A stretch of 64,000 nt of DNA from Brachybacterium tyrofermentans (GTDB taxonomy: Bacteria; Actinomycetota; Actinomycetes; Actinomycetales; Dermabacteraceae): assembly GCF_014897585.1 (NCBI RefSeq), contig NZ_JABUXW010000016.1, forward strand, positions 1 to 64,000, in the 5' to 3' direction. A model generated the notes under the pieces. The model was not told where the DNA came from. It worked only from the letters and a program-made list of their open reading frames with translations, and ran no database searches. Below, in pieces: positions 37,676 to 45,943 of the stretch (positions are counted from its first letter, which is position 1; every line of letters begins with the position of its first letter). The position numbers were made by a program, and so were the translations under genes.

Positions 37676-38172
37676 AGATCGAGGCGTCGACCGAATTTCG
37701 TCCCGACCTGGGGCAGGGTGCCACGATGCTCGAACCCGAGCTTCTCGTGCAGGCGCACGGAGCCGATGTTGCCTGCCTCGATCGCCGCGATCATGGCCTG
37801 GACGCCCTGTTCCCGGGCTCGGGTGACCAAGGCCTCCAGCAGCGCGCGGCCGACGCCCCTGCCCTGCTGGTCGCTGCGCACGTAGACGGAGTCCTCCACG
37901 GTGCCCCGGAATCCGTCGTGCGGTCGGAACATGCCGTAGGTCGCGTAGCCGAGCAGCTCACCGGCAGCTCCGCTCCCCTCACCGTCGCCGTCGCCGTCGC
38001 CGAGGCAGACCAGCACGGGGAAGCCGTCCCGACGCCGCTGAGCGAGCCAGACCGCCCGGTCCTCACGATCCACCGCGTGGTCGTTCCAGATCGCCGTGGT
38101 GTGCTCGACCGCGTCGTTGTAGAGCGCGGTGAGGGCATCCAGGTGCGCGGCGGTCGCGTCGCGGATCTCCAT
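37636..38172 (-). CDS. GNAT acetyltransferase of the Pat/YncA type
   Basis: A 178-residue acetyltransferase similar to phosphinothricin/methionine-sulfone N-acetyltransferases. IRDATAAHLDALTALYNDAV is the N-terminal signature, SVYVRSDQQGRGVGRALLEAL the acetyl-CoA site with Q/RxxGxG/A, and EAGNIGSVRLHEKLGFEHRG the conserved end. A DGDGDGEGSGA insertion at about 58-68 comes from a CCGTCG DNA repeat. The natural substrate is unknown; these enzymes often acetylate methionine sulfoximine or similar compounds. Confidence 0.83.
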   Translation of the reverse strand: MEIRDATAAHLDALTALYNDAVEHTTAIWNDHAVDREDRAVWLAQRRRDGFPVLVCLGDGDGDGEGSGAAGELLGYATYGMFRPHDGFRGTVEDSVYVRSDQQGRGVGRALLEALVTRAREQGVQAMIAAIEAGNIGSVRLHEKLGFEHRGTLPQVGTKFGRRLDLALLQLMVTPVSS

Positions 38173-38245
38173 GACAGCTCCTCAGAAAGGTCGGCGCTCC
38201 GGGACGGGCGAGCCGGAGAGCAGACGAACGGGCCGGCTGGCGAAC

Positions 38246-38293
38246 GGGCGAACCGGCGACAGGGCGAACCGGCGACGGGGTGAACGGACGAGC
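38246..38293. repeat. 16-bp tandem repeat upstream of the GNAT gene
   Basis: Units at 38246, 38262 and 38278; the first two, GGGCGAACCGGCGACA and its one-base variant, are nearly identical, the third is decayed. Related GAACGGGC pieces lie to the left. The array lies between the GNAT start and the tRNA-Ala terminator. Confidence 0.75.
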
Positions 38294-38339
38294 GGCCACG
38301 GCCCCGGGCTGAGTGCGTGGTCAGCACCGTGGAACAGGA

Positions 38340-38373
38340 GAACCCCCTGGTCAGTTGCGTGACCAGGGGGTTC
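38340..38373 (-). terminator. hairpin terminator after tRNA-Ala
   Basis: Perfect 14-base arms (38340-38353 and 38360-38373) flank GTTGCG. It begins 6 bp past the 3' end of the tRNA on the minus strand. Confidence 0.85.
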
Positions 38374-38378
38374 TTCGG

Positions 38379-38451
38379 TGGAGCTAGGGGGATTCGAACC
38401 CCCGACCTTCTCATTGCGAACGAGACGCGCTACCAACTGCGCCATAGCCCC
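38379..38451 (-). tRNA. tRNA-Ala (anticodon CGC)
   Basis: A 73-nt cloverleaf: acceptor GGGGCTA/TAGCTCC with discriminator A, D arm GCGCAGTTGGTAGCGC, anticodon stem TCTCG/TGAGA with loop TTCGCAA (anticodon CGC, reads GCG), T arm GGGGGTTCGAATCCCCC. CCA is not encoded. Confidence 0.93.
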
Positions 38452-38527
38452 ATGTCGCGCGGCGACCCGGCCAGATTACCACCGGGAAGCCCCGGAGGAG
38501 AACTCGTCGGAATCGCCTTGACGAGGA

Positions 38528-39421
38528 TCACAGATCCGCGTCGCGCAGGGCCTGAACCTCCTCGAACACGCGATCCACCAGGTCCAGGCGCTCAGGCCCG
38601 GTGCACGCCACGTACGCAGGGTTCAGGAAGTCGGGCTGCCCCGTCTCCCCGTGGCCGGGCCAGGTGCGCACCGAGCCTCCGGCGCGGCGCAGGATGTGGA
38701 AGCCGGCGGCGATGTCCCAGGCGTTGATGGAGGCCAGGAATGTCGCATCGGCCCACCCGGCGGAGACATAGGCGAGCTCGATGGCGGCGGAGCCGAGGTG
38801 CCGGATCGCCGAGAGGCCGTTCTCCAGCTCGGGCTGCGCCCTCGCCGCGAGCTCAGGGAACTCGGCCCAGCCACGCTGGCCCGGGAAGCCGGACAGCACC
38901 AGGGCGTCGGCGGGCTTGTTCGTCGAGCGCGGCGTGATCTCGCGGCCGTTGAGCGTCGCCGGCCCGTCCGCTGCGGTGAACACCTGGCCGAGAACCGGAA
39001 CATCGATGACGCCGGCCACCAGTTCGTCGCCCACCGCCACCCCGATGGAGACGCAGAACAGGGGAAGACCGGCAGCGAAGTTGCTGGTCCCGTCGATGGG
39101 GTCGACGTAGAAGGTCACGACGGGCTCCGCGGGATCAGCGCTCAGCGCGCCCTCCTCGGCGGGTCGCTCCCCGCCCTCCTCGCCGACGATGCGGCAGGTG
39201 GGGAGCAGCCGGCGCAGCTCGGCGACGATGATGTCCTCGCTGGCCCTGTCGTGCTCGGTGACGATGTCATGACTGGAGGTCTTGTACTCGCGGGCCAGGT
39301 GCTCGCGGTCCAGGGAGCGGATGCAGTCGGCCGCTGCCCGTGCCGCGGTGGTCGCGATGTCCAGCAGATGGTCGGGGCTCGGGACGGAGGAGGGCGCCGT
39401 CTGCGCAGTCGAGGTGTTCAT
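38528..39421 (-). CDS. inositol monophosphatase family protein
   Basis: A 297-residue IMPase-fold phosphatase. The metal ligands are seen in GEEGG (Glu81-82), DPIDGT (107-112) and WDIAAGFHILRRAGG near 238. Residues 1-20 are a loose Ser/Pro-rich start. The family acts on inositol phosphate, histidinol phosphate or fructose-1,6-bisphosphate; context does not choose among them. The start MNTSTAQTAP is the first Met before the conserved helix; the longer upstream frame is antisense to other sequence. Confidence 0.85.
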   Translation of the reverse strand: MNTSTAQTAPSSVPSPDHLLDIATTAARAAADCIRSLDREHLAREYKTSSHDIVTEHDRASEDIIVAELRRLLPTCRIVGEEGGERPAEEGALSADPAEPVVTFYVDPIDGTSNFAAGLPLFCVSIGVAVGDELVAGVIDVPVLGQVFTAADGPATLNGREITPRSTNKPADALVLSGFPGQRGWAEFPELAARAQPELENGLSAIRHLGSAAIELAYVSAGWADATFLASINAWDIAAGFHILRRAGGSVRTWPGHGETGQPDFLNPAYVACTGPERLDLVDRVFEEVQALRDADL

Positions 39422-39501
39422 CACCTCGAGCCTAGTCCGAACCACGCTGTGTCCGTGGGCCACGACAGCGTGCGGACGACCCGGCGCGGATGCGCCGGCT
39501 A

Positions 39502-40108
39502 TCAGCCCAGGAGGTGGCGCAGATATCCCGTCAGCAGCACCCCGTCGGGATCCGCAGTCGCCCGTGCTGCACGGAAGTCCTCGAAGCGGGGATGCAGAGC
39601 GGCCAGCTCGCGACGGCCCAGCCAATGCTGCTTGCCCCAGTGGGGGCGGGCGGCGAACGGGGCGAGGATGCGCTGGACCATGAGCAGATAGGGCCCGGCC
39701 TCCTCGCGGTGATGGCGGTGCGCGGCGAGGTAGACGGTGTCGCGTCCGTACGCGGTCGAGAGCCAGACGTCGTCGGCCGCGGCCCGCCGTACCTCGAGCG
39801 GGAAGGTGACGTGCACGCGTTCGTCCTCGAAGCGGGTGCTCAGCGCGTCGAAGGCCTCTTCGAAGCGGTGCGCGGGGATCGCCCATTCCGACTCCTGGAA
39901 GCGCACCCGGCGCGGCGCGGTGAACACCGAGGCGGAATCATCCACCACGCGCGGGCCGGCGAACAGGCGCGAGGTCCTCGAGATTGGCGTCGAAGGCGTC
40001 GAGGTCCAGGACGGCGACGGGCCGCTCTGACCGGCCCTCACGGGTGAGCGCCCGGTCGATCCGGGCGATGCGGGTGCTCCGCGTCGGCCGGTTCGCCTCC
40101 ATCGGCAT
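39502..40108 (-). pseudogene. deletion-fused remnants: PLP racemase/aldolase 5' end and lactone oxidase 3' end
   Basis: From 40108 (or ATG 40102) to about 39970 the minus strand encodes about 45 residues ending RPVAVLDLDAFDANLEDL, which fits the first strand of the fold-type III PLP enzymes (alanine racemase-like amino acid aldolase/deaminase); that frame then stops at 39938. In another frame, from about 39960 to 39502, lies the C-terminal 150 residues of a D-arabinono-1,4-lactone oxidase (ALO domain): VFTAPRRVRFQESEWAIP, HWGKQHWLG. About 300 residues of each are missing. In actinobacteria these two genes are often neighbours, so one deletion explains the arrangement. Confidence 0.8.
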
Positions 40109-40133
40109 GCCTCAGACCTCGGGTCCGGGAGTC

Positions 40134-41015
40134 TCAGGCCCGACGGCGGGCGAGGATCTCGTCGAGGTGCAGGTTCTGGGCGGGGGCGTAGGCCTCGTCG
40201 ACCGCTTCGAGCTCCTCGACGGAACCGCTCTCGAGCGGCACCGAAGCGGGCTGCATGCTCTGACGATGTGCGGCGTGGCGGGTGGCGAGGTCATCGACCT
40301 CGCCGCGCAGCGCGTAGGTGGGGCGCGGGACCGGACGCGGGGTCCACTCGCCGGCGGCCGTGACCTGATGGGCGGCGCGCTCGGCCGTCGCCTCGAGCGG
40401 TGCGCGCTGCACAGGCTTCTCGCGCTTCTCGGGGGTGGAGCGGGCGATCGCGGGCTCGACCGCAGGGGCGGCCGCGGCGCGACGAGCGGTCTCCTGCTGG
40501 GCGCGCTCCTGACGGTTCAGGGTCGCCGCCCGGGTCAGACGGGCCCGACGATCCAGCTCGGCCCGACGCAGGCCCACGAGATAGGTCATCACGGCGACCG
40601 CAGCGATCGCCGGCACCCACCACGCGACGATCCCGGCGACGGCCAGGGCGATCAGCGCGAGGGTGAGCGCGCTCATCCCGGCGAGGAGTACCTTCATCAG
40701 TCGGCGCGACCGGGTCCGCTCCTCGAGGAGGTCGATGCGGGCCCCGGGCACCGCGTCGAAGCGTGGTCGGCTGGTGGGGTCAGCGGGACGCAGAAGGAGA
40801 CGGTCCTGGGACATGGCGGCATTCACCTCGTGGGAAGAGCGACGGGAGTGGACGGCCGCGGACAGGTCCCGGGCCTCCGAGCTCATCTCGGAGAGCTCCG
40901 AGGCGCGTGCGCGCCCCATCACCTCGCGGCGACTGGCAGTGCGCGGCAGGGCATACGCCACCCAGAGCAGCAGCAGAAGGCCGAACAGGACGGCACCGAG
41001 ATTGATTGACTCCAC
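40134..41015 (-). CDS. SepX/GlpR-like divisome membrane protein
   Basis: A 293-residue protein with an N-terminal membrane helix (GAVLFGLLLLLWVAYALP), a basic motif RTASRREVMGRA right after it, a pair of further hydrophobic segments about 106-147, and a long charged Ala/Arg-rich C-terminal tail. Topology, motif and the position directly after rimJ and near 5-FCL, fmdB and mscL match the SepX (Streptomyces) / GlpR (Corynebacterium) family, which links a membrane site to FtsZ. The assignment rests on synteny and topology; function here is inferred. Confidence 0.65.
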   Translation of the reverse strand: MESINLGAVLFGLLLLLWVAYALPRTASRREVMGRARASELSEMSSEARDLSAAVHSRRSSHEVNAAMSQDRLLLRPADPTSRPRFDAVPGARIDLLEERTRSRRLMKVLLAGMSALTLALIALAVAGIVAWWVPAIAAVAVMTYLVGLRRAELDRRARLTRAATLNRQERAQQETARRAAAAPAVEPAIARSTPEKREKPVQRAPLEATAERAAHQVTAAGEWTPRPVPRPTYALRGEVDDLATRHAAHRQSMQPASVPLESGSVEELEAVDEAYAPAQNLHLDEILARRRA

Positions 41016-41051
41016 ATCTCTACAGTAATGACACCGATGTGATTTCCCTGG

Positions 41052-41678
41052 TCACCCCGCGGGCGTGTCGGGAGGGAACTCCCGATGAAGTCTGGCGAGA
41101 ACTCCGCGCCCGTCATGTCCGGTGGCGATCTCCTCGGCGGTGAGCGCGAACACGAGATGATCTCTCCACGTTCCGTCGACATGGATCGCCGAACGTCTCA
41201 GCCCCTCGGGACGCAGATGCAGCTTCTGGACCACCCGCAGGCTCGAGGCATTCTCCGGGCGCACCGTCACCTCGATGCGGTGGATGCCGAGCTCGGCGAA
41301 GAGATGATCGATCACCAGGGCCACCGACCGCGGGACGAGGCCCGCTCCCGCCTGATCCCGGTCGATCCAGTAGCCCAGCACCGCGCTGCGCAGCGCTCCG
41401 TACTGGATGGGTCCTGCCGTGATCTGGCCGACGACCCGGCCCCGCACGGTGATCATCAGCGGAAGGTAGAGCCCGAGGCGCGCCTGCTGCTCGTTCCAAC
41501 GTCGCAGCGTGGCGAAGGGTATCTGCCGGGCTGGGCGATCAGGGTCTGTGGCATCCCATGGGCGCAGCCAGTCACGGTTTCGCTCACGCAACCGCTCGAA
41601 GTCTGCGCGGTCACGGCGTCGCAGGGGCCGCAGAGCGAGCTCCCCGTCGCGCAGTGTCAGCGGCCACACGTGAACCAT
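41052..41678 (-). CDS. RimJ/RimL-type GNAT acetyltransferase
   Basis: A 208-residue GNAT. LRDGELALRPLRRRDRADFE starts the fold, LGYWIDRDQAGAGLVPRSVA is the acetyl-CoA region (the usual RGxG/A is weakened to QAGAG), and VRPENASSLRVVQKLHLRPEG is the conserved C-terminal motif. It may acetylate the N-terminus of a ribosomal protein. The frame stays open about 370 bp upstream, but that part has no conserved sequence and no ribosome site, so I place the start at MVHVWPLTLR. sepX/glpR follows 36 bp later. Confidence 0.85.
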   Translation of the reverse strand: MVHVWPLTLRDGELALRPLRRRDRADFERLRERNRDWLRPWDATDPDRPARQIPFATLRRWNEQQARLGLYLPLMITVRGRVVGQITAGPIQYGALRSAVLGYWIDRDQAGAGLVPRSVALVIDHLFAELGIHRIEVTVRPENASSLRVVQKLHLRPEGLRRSAIHVDGTWRDHLVFALTAEEIATGHDGRGVLARLHREFPPDTPAG

Positions 41679-41982
41679 CGCGTCATCGTAGACGGAAGCG
41701 GCCCCCTCCCCGTGCACGGTCCAGGCGACCGATCCGGCGCGGGCGGGGCAGGCGGGTCCACCCCTCGGAGGAATCGCCGTGCACCTCGGGCACCATGGCC
41801 TCGGCCGGAACTCCGAAGCTGCTGGAATCAGCTCGCTGAGGGCCACATAAAGCCATTCACAGATGCCGGGACGGCCTTCAGAAGGAATGAGACCGGTGTG
41901 TGCAAGAACTCGGTGCGGGAATGACACCCGTGCGAGGTCCGGCGGCCGCGTAGTGCTCGAGGGGATATGGGAGTCTTGGCTC
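41679..41982. other. spacer between rimJ and 5-FCL where galU and moeA are usually found
   Basis: About 300 bp between divergent genes. Many actinobacteria carry galU and moeA/glp here. I see no remnant of either. It includes a lower-GC stretch (about 41840-41900) and an imperfect pair GAATGAGACCGGTG (41887) and GAATGACACCCGTG (41919). Promoters for both flanking genes must lie here, but no clear consensus is seen. Confidence 0.5.
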
Positions 41983-42687
41983 ATGGATACCGAGGCGATG
42001 GCGGCTCGCAAGAAAGTGCTCCGCACCACAGTGCGGGCACGGCGCACACGAATCTACGGCGGCTCCGAGGGCGCTCAGCGGCGCGCGCAGGAGTCGCACC
42101 AGCTCCTCGCCCACGCGGCGCCCCTGATCGAGCGGGTGCGCGCCGCGCTGGAGAGCGGCGCCGGGGCGGACCGGTCCGGTGACCCTTCCAGCACTCTGCT
42201 CGTGGCCGCCTATCACCCCACGCCCACCGAGGCCGATGTGATGCCCCTGGCCCGACGGCTCGCCGATCTCGGCGCCCAGCTGATCTTCCCCGTCGCCGCG
42301 GGCCACGAGCTCGACTGGGTGTCTTGGGATGGGACGTCCCCTTTCGTCGACTCCCCCGGCCGCGGCTTCGGCAAGGAGCCCACCGGCCAGCACCATGGAC
42401 CCGATGCTCTCGCGCACGCGCATCTGGTGCTCGCACCGGCGGTAGCGGTGGATCGTGCGGGGACCCGGATCGGCCACGGCGCCGGCTACTACGATCGCGC
42501 TCTGTCCAGGATCTCCTCCCGGACCGAGGTCGTCGCGGTCGTGCATCCCGACGAGGTGCTCGACGCCGGCACGCTCCCCCGGGGCGAGCACGACGTCCCG
42601 ATCCCGGCCGCGCTCACCGCCGCAGGCCTCGTCTGCCTGGTCACGATCGATGGTCCCGGAGCCCCGGGATCGATCCAGGGGTCGTAG
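41983..42687 (+). CDS. 5-formyltetrahydrofolate cyclo-ligase
   Basis: A 234-residue 5-FCL (YgfA family) that converts 5-formyl-THF to 5,10-methenyl-THF using ATP. The N-terminal Lys/Arg segment (RKKVLRTTVRARRTRI) fits the ATP site, and the signature AVDRAGTRIGHGAGYYDRALS near 160 is strong. The start ATG gives MDTEAMAARK. It precedes fmdB by 58 bp. Confidence 0.92.
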   Translation: MDTEAMAARKKVLRTTVRARRTRIYGGSEGAQRRAQESHQLLAHAAPLIERVRAALESGAGADRSGDPSSTLLVAAYHPTPTEADVMPLARRLADLGAQLIFPVAAGHELDWVSWDGTSPFVDSPGRGFGKEPTGQHHGPDALAHAHLVLAPAVAVDRAGTRIGHGAGYYDRALSRISSRTEVVAVVHPDEVLDAGTLPRGEHDVPIPAALTAAGLVCLVTIDGPGAPGSIQGS

Positions 42688-42745
42688 ACTCCTCACGGTC
42701 GCGTCGTCCGCGGCCCTGTTGAGAGAACATTCCGGAGGACTCCGC

Positions 42746-43111
42746 GTGCCCACCTATGTCTACGCCTGCAAGAGCTGCGGTCATCGGTTCGAGCAGTACC
42801 AGAGCTTCAGCGAGGATTCGCTGGTGACCTGCCCCGAGTGCACGCAGGACGCCCTGCGCAAGGTCTTCGACTCGGTCGGCATCGTCTTCAAGGGCCCTGG
42901 CTTCTACTCCACGGACTCCGCATCGTCCTCCGCCGCCTCCGTGGCCTCGGGTTCGAGCAGCTCCTCGAGCGAGTCGAGCTCCTCCAGCGAGTCGAGCTCC
43001 TCCAGCGAGTCGAGCTCCTCGACGCCCGCTGCGACCTCCACCTCGGGCAGCACCTCCAGCAGCGGCTCCTCGACCTCCGCACCGGCGGCTGCGGCGGCCC
43101 CCGCCTCCTGA
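42746..43111 (+). CDS. FmdB-family zinc-ribbon protein
   Basis: A 121-residue protein. Residues 1-45 are the FmdB zinc ribbon: PTYVYACKSCGHRFE with Cys8/Cys11 and TCPEC with Cys29/Cys32, followed by VGIVFKGPGFYSTDS. From 55 on it is a Ser/Glu/Ala/Thr-rich tail with SSSSE repeated three times, encoded by 18-bp DNA units. GTG start after GGAGGA. A mycobacterial homologue at this locus is described as a redox-linked chaperone partner; function here is not shown. Confidence 0.88.
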   Translation: MPTYVYACKSCGHRFEQYQSFSEDSLVTCPECTQDALRKVFDSVGIVFKGPGFYSTDSASSSAASVASGSSSSSSESSSSSESSSSSESSSSTPAATSTSGSTSSSGSSTSAPAAAAAPAS

Positions 43112-43201
43112 CACCGGGACCTCTCCTCCCCAGGGGCGGTTCATCCACCGCGAGCGGGGTCGACGAGATCGGTGCCTGCGCGCCGACCTAGCGTCCTCCG
43201 C

Positions 43202-43837
43202 ATGCTCACCTGGATCCGTGCTCAGCTTCCTCTCCTGCGTCGCTCGGTGCGTCGCCGACGCCGCACTCTTGCCGTGCTCGTCGCCGCGCTCCTGGTAGCT
43301 GCCCTCGCCCCTGCCCTGCTCCCCCCGACGGTCCGTGGGACCTCCGTCGTGGTGACCGCTGTCGACCTCCCGGCCGGCACGGAGCTGTCCGAGCACCAGC
43401 TGCGCGAGGTGCGGATCGCGGCGGAGCTGGTCCCGACCGGGGCGCCGACCTCGCAGGAGGACGTGGTGGGCCGGGAGACCGCGCTGCCCCTGCCGGCCGG
43501 TGCTCCCGTGCTTCCCGGGGTGCTCACGGGCGGGGGCCCGACGGAGCTGCCCGAGGGGTTCGTCCTGATGGCCGTCCCGGTCCCGTCGGCCCTCGTCCCC
43601 CGGCTGACACCGGGGGTCGAGATCGAGATCCTCAGCACGGGTCCGGACCTCTCGTCCCCCGAACGCATCACCGCACGGGTTGTCGAGCTCCCCGCAGCGC
43701 AGCCCACCGGGTCCTCGCTCGTGGCGCCGGGGGCAGGGGCCTCGACGGAGATGGTGGTCGCGGTGGAGCGAACACGGTCAGGAGACCTCGCCCACTCCCT
43801 CCACGAAGGTTGGATGAGCATCTCCCTGATCGGTTAG
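43202..43837 (+). CDS. SAF-domain membrane protein (Flp pilus/CpaB-like)
   Basis: A 211-residue protein with a basic N-terminus, a membrane helix about residues 26-45 (LAVLVAALLVAALAPALLPP) and a SAF domain: VVVTAVDLPAGTELSEHQLREV and the two further SAF segments around GRETALPLPAGAPVLPGVLTGG. The family includes pilus-assembly CpaB, but no other pilus genes are nearby, and such single SAF proteins sit beside mscL in many actinobacteria. Confidence 0.8.
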   Translation: MLTWIRAQLPLLRRSVRRRRRTLAVLVAALLVAALAPALLPPTVRGTSVVVTAVDLPAGTELSEHQLREVRIAAELVPTGAPTSQEDVVGRETALPLPAGAPVLPGVLTGGGPTELPEGFVLMAVPVPSALVPRLTPGVEIEILSTGPDLSSPERITARVVELPAAQPTGSSLVAPGAGASTEMVVAVERTRSGDLAHSLHEGWMSISLIG

Positions 43838-43895
43838 AGTCCCGATGGACCATGTCGACGGTCCGTCTCCCTCCCCTCCTCAGTAAGGATGTCCC

Positions 43896-44312
43896 ATGAA
43901 GGGCTTCAAGGACTTCGTCATGCAGGGCAACGTCATCGACCTCGCGGTCGGTGTCGTGATCGGCTCCGCGTTCACCGCGCTCATCGGTGCGTTCGTGGAC
44001 AACCTGATCCAGCCGATCATCAACGTCTTCGGCGGCGGCAACGTCAACGGCCTCGCCTTCAAGATCACCAACGACTCGACCCTGGTCGACATCGGCGCGA
44101 TCCTCTCCGCGATCATCGCCTTCCTGATCACCGCGGCCGTCGTCTACTTCGTCTTCGTGCTGCCGATCTCGCACGCCCGCAAGATCGACCGCCGTCGTCG
44201 TGGGCTCCCCGAGGAGGAGGAGACCGCTATCTCCGAGGACATCGCGCTCCTCACCGAGATCCGCGACGCCCTGGTCGTGCAGCGCGGCGGCACCACCCCG
44301 CCCCAGGCCTGA
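43896..44312 (+). CDS. mscL: large-conductance mechanosensitive channel
   Basis: A 138-residue MscL that opens on membrane stretch to release solutes. MKGFKDFVMQGNVIDLAVGV is the N-terminal amphipathic part and TM1, AILSAIIAFLITAAVVYFVF is TM2, and the C-terminal charged bundle ends LLTEIRDALVVQRG. Ribosome site GTAAGGA. Normal length. Confidence 0.95.
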   Translation: MKGFKDFVMQGNVIDLAVGVVIGSAFTALIGAFVDNLIQPIINVFGGGNVNGLAFKITNDSTLVDIGAILSAIIAFLITAAVVYFVFVLPISHARKIDRRRRGLPEEEETAISEDIALLTEIRDALVVQRGGTTPPQA

Positions 44313-44425
44313 ACGATATGACCGGTGCTCACGCACCGCACCACCTCGACGCGGGGCGGGACCTCTCGGTCCCGCCCCGCGTCGGTCGTGTCGACCCCGA
44401 TCCACCTCTCAGCGCCGAGAGCACG

Positions 44426-45307
44426 ATGGTCGACCCGGAGCTCGGGACGATCATCGACACCGTGATCGACTGGTTCCGGCACCACGGCCGCGATCTCCCC
44501 TGGCGCCACGAGGACACCAACCCCTGGGCCGTGCTCGTCTCCGAGGTGATGCTGCAGCAGACCCCGGTGGTCCGCGTCCTGCCGCGCTGGACCGACTGGA
44601 TGCAGCGGTGGCCGACGCCTGCCGATCTCGCGGACGCGCCGACAGCAGAGGTCCTGCGGGCATGGGACCGCCTCGGGTACCCGCGCCGGGCGCTGCGGCT
44701 GCAGGACTGCGCGCAGACGATCGTCCGTGAGCACGGCGGCGTGGTGCCCCGCGGGATCGAGGCGCTGCGGGCGCTGCCCGGGATCGGCGAATACACTGCG
44801 GCGGCGGTGACCGCCTTCGCCCACCATGAGCGAGCAGTCGTGGTGGACACCAACATCCGTCGGGTGCTCGCTCGCAGCGTGCAGGGGCTCGCCCTTCCCG
44901 CCCCGTCGTACTCCGCCGCCGAACGCGCCCTGGCCACCAGGACCCTTCCCCCGCAGCGTCATCGATCCGTCGCCTGGAACCAGGCTGTGATGGAGCTCGG
45001 GGCGCTCGTGTGCACGGCCAGGTCGCCACGATGCGGGCAGTGCCCGCTGGCCGAGGCCGGGTGCGCGTGGGTGGCCGCGGGCAGCCCGGCGGCGCCCGAG
45101 GGGTCCCGGCGTCGCCAGGCCTTCGAGGGCACCGATCGACAGCTGCGGGGACAGATCATGGCTGTGCTGCGACGTGACGGGGAGGCGACGCACGCGGCGC
45201 TGCTCGCGCTGGACGCCGCAGATCCTGAGCGGGTCGTCCGATGCGAGGCCTCGCTCGTGACAGACGGGCTGGCGGTGCGCTCGGCAGGACGGCTCAGGCT
45301 GCCTTGA
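44426..45307 (+). CDS. mutY: A/G-specific adenine glycosylase
   Basis: A 293-residue MutY that removes A opposite 8-oxoG. LVSEVMLQQTPVVRV has catalytic Glu40; LPGIGEYTAAAVTAFA is the helix-hairpin-helix; VVVDTNIRRVLARS has catalytic Asp141. The iron-sulfur cysteines are 196, 203, 206 and 213; the last gap is X6 rather than the usual X5. No C-terminal NUDIX domain is present, which is usual for short actinobacterial forms. Another ATG at 44318, 6 bp after mscL, would add 36 residues; I prefer the internal ATG on family length. Confidence 0.9.
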   Translation: MVDPELGTIIDTVIDWFRHHGRDLPWRHEDTNPWAVLVSEVMLQQTPVVRVLPRWTDWMQRWPTPADLADAPTAEVLRAWDRLGYPRRALRLQDCAQTIVREHGGVVPRGIEALRALPGIGEYTAAAVTAFAHHERAVVVDTNIRRVLARSVQGLALPAPSYSAAERALATRTLPPQRHRSVAWNQAVMELGALVCTARSPRCGQCPLAEAGCAWVAAGSPAAPEGSRRRQAFEGTDRQLRGQIMAVLRRDGEATHAALLALDAADPERVVRCEASLVTDGLAVRSAGRLRLP

Positions 45308-45433
45308 GGTGCCCTGGGGCGTCGGTGGCTGAGGAACCCACGGGCGTCGGTGGGTCGCTCCGAGAACGGCGTCGGGCACGGAATGGGCCCTGGCCCGCAG
45401 CGACGTCCGGCGAGGACGGCAGGTGCTCGGCGG

Positions 45434-45943
45434 TCAGTCGCCCGCGACCAGGGCCTTGATCATGCGGGTGTTGCCGAGGGTGTTGGGCTTGACCCGTGCC
45501 AGGTCGAGGAACTCCGCGATGCCCTCGTCGGGCGATCGCAGAAGCTGGTTGTAGATCTCCGGGTCCACGACGTCGGCCATGACCTCGAACCCGTGCCGCG
45601 TGAAGAACTCGACCTCGAAGGTGAGGCAGAAGACGCGGCTCAGGCCCAGCTGCAGAGCGCGGTCGAGCAGCGCATCCAGCAGGCGGTGGCCCAGCCCCGT
45701 GCCCCGTTGGGCGTCGCTCACCGCGAGCGTTCGGACCTCGGCGAGGTCCTCCCACATCACGTGGAGGGCTCCGCAGCCCACGACCATGTCCTCGTCATCG
45801 ACGGCGACCAGGAACTCCTGGACGGCCTCGTAGTAGGAGACCAGGTCCTTCCCGAGCAGGATCCCCGTGTGGGTCATCGGCTCGACCAGCCGATTGATCC
45901 CGCGGACGTCAGCAGGCAGCGCCGGGCGGATGGTGAGGGTCAT
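45434..45943 (-). CDS. GNAT amino-acid N-acetyltransferase (ArgA-like)
   Basis: A 169-residue stand-alone GNAT similar to the short N-acetylglutamate synthases of actinobacteria. IRPALPADVRGINRLVEPM is the start; VVGCGALHVMWEDLAEVRTLAV and RGTGLGHRLLDALLDRA form the acetyl-CoA core; FCLTFEVEFFTRHGFEVM the end. It would catalyse the first step of arginine synthesis. It overlaps dedA by 4 nt (ATGA). Confidence 0.82.
   Translation of the reverse strand: MTLTIRPALPADVRGINRLVEPMTHTGILLGKDLVSYYEAVQEFLVAVDDEDMVVGCGALHVMWEDLAEVRTLAVSDAQRGTGLGHRLLDALLDRALQLGLSRVFCLTFEVEFFTRHGFEVMADVVDPEIYNQLLRSPDEGIAEFLDLARVKPNTLGNTRMIKALVAGD

Noticed and set aside
41679-42047. N-terminal extension of rimJ by 123 codons
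   Set aside because: The extra frame has no conserved sequence, no ribosome site and overlaps the promoter region of 5-FCL.
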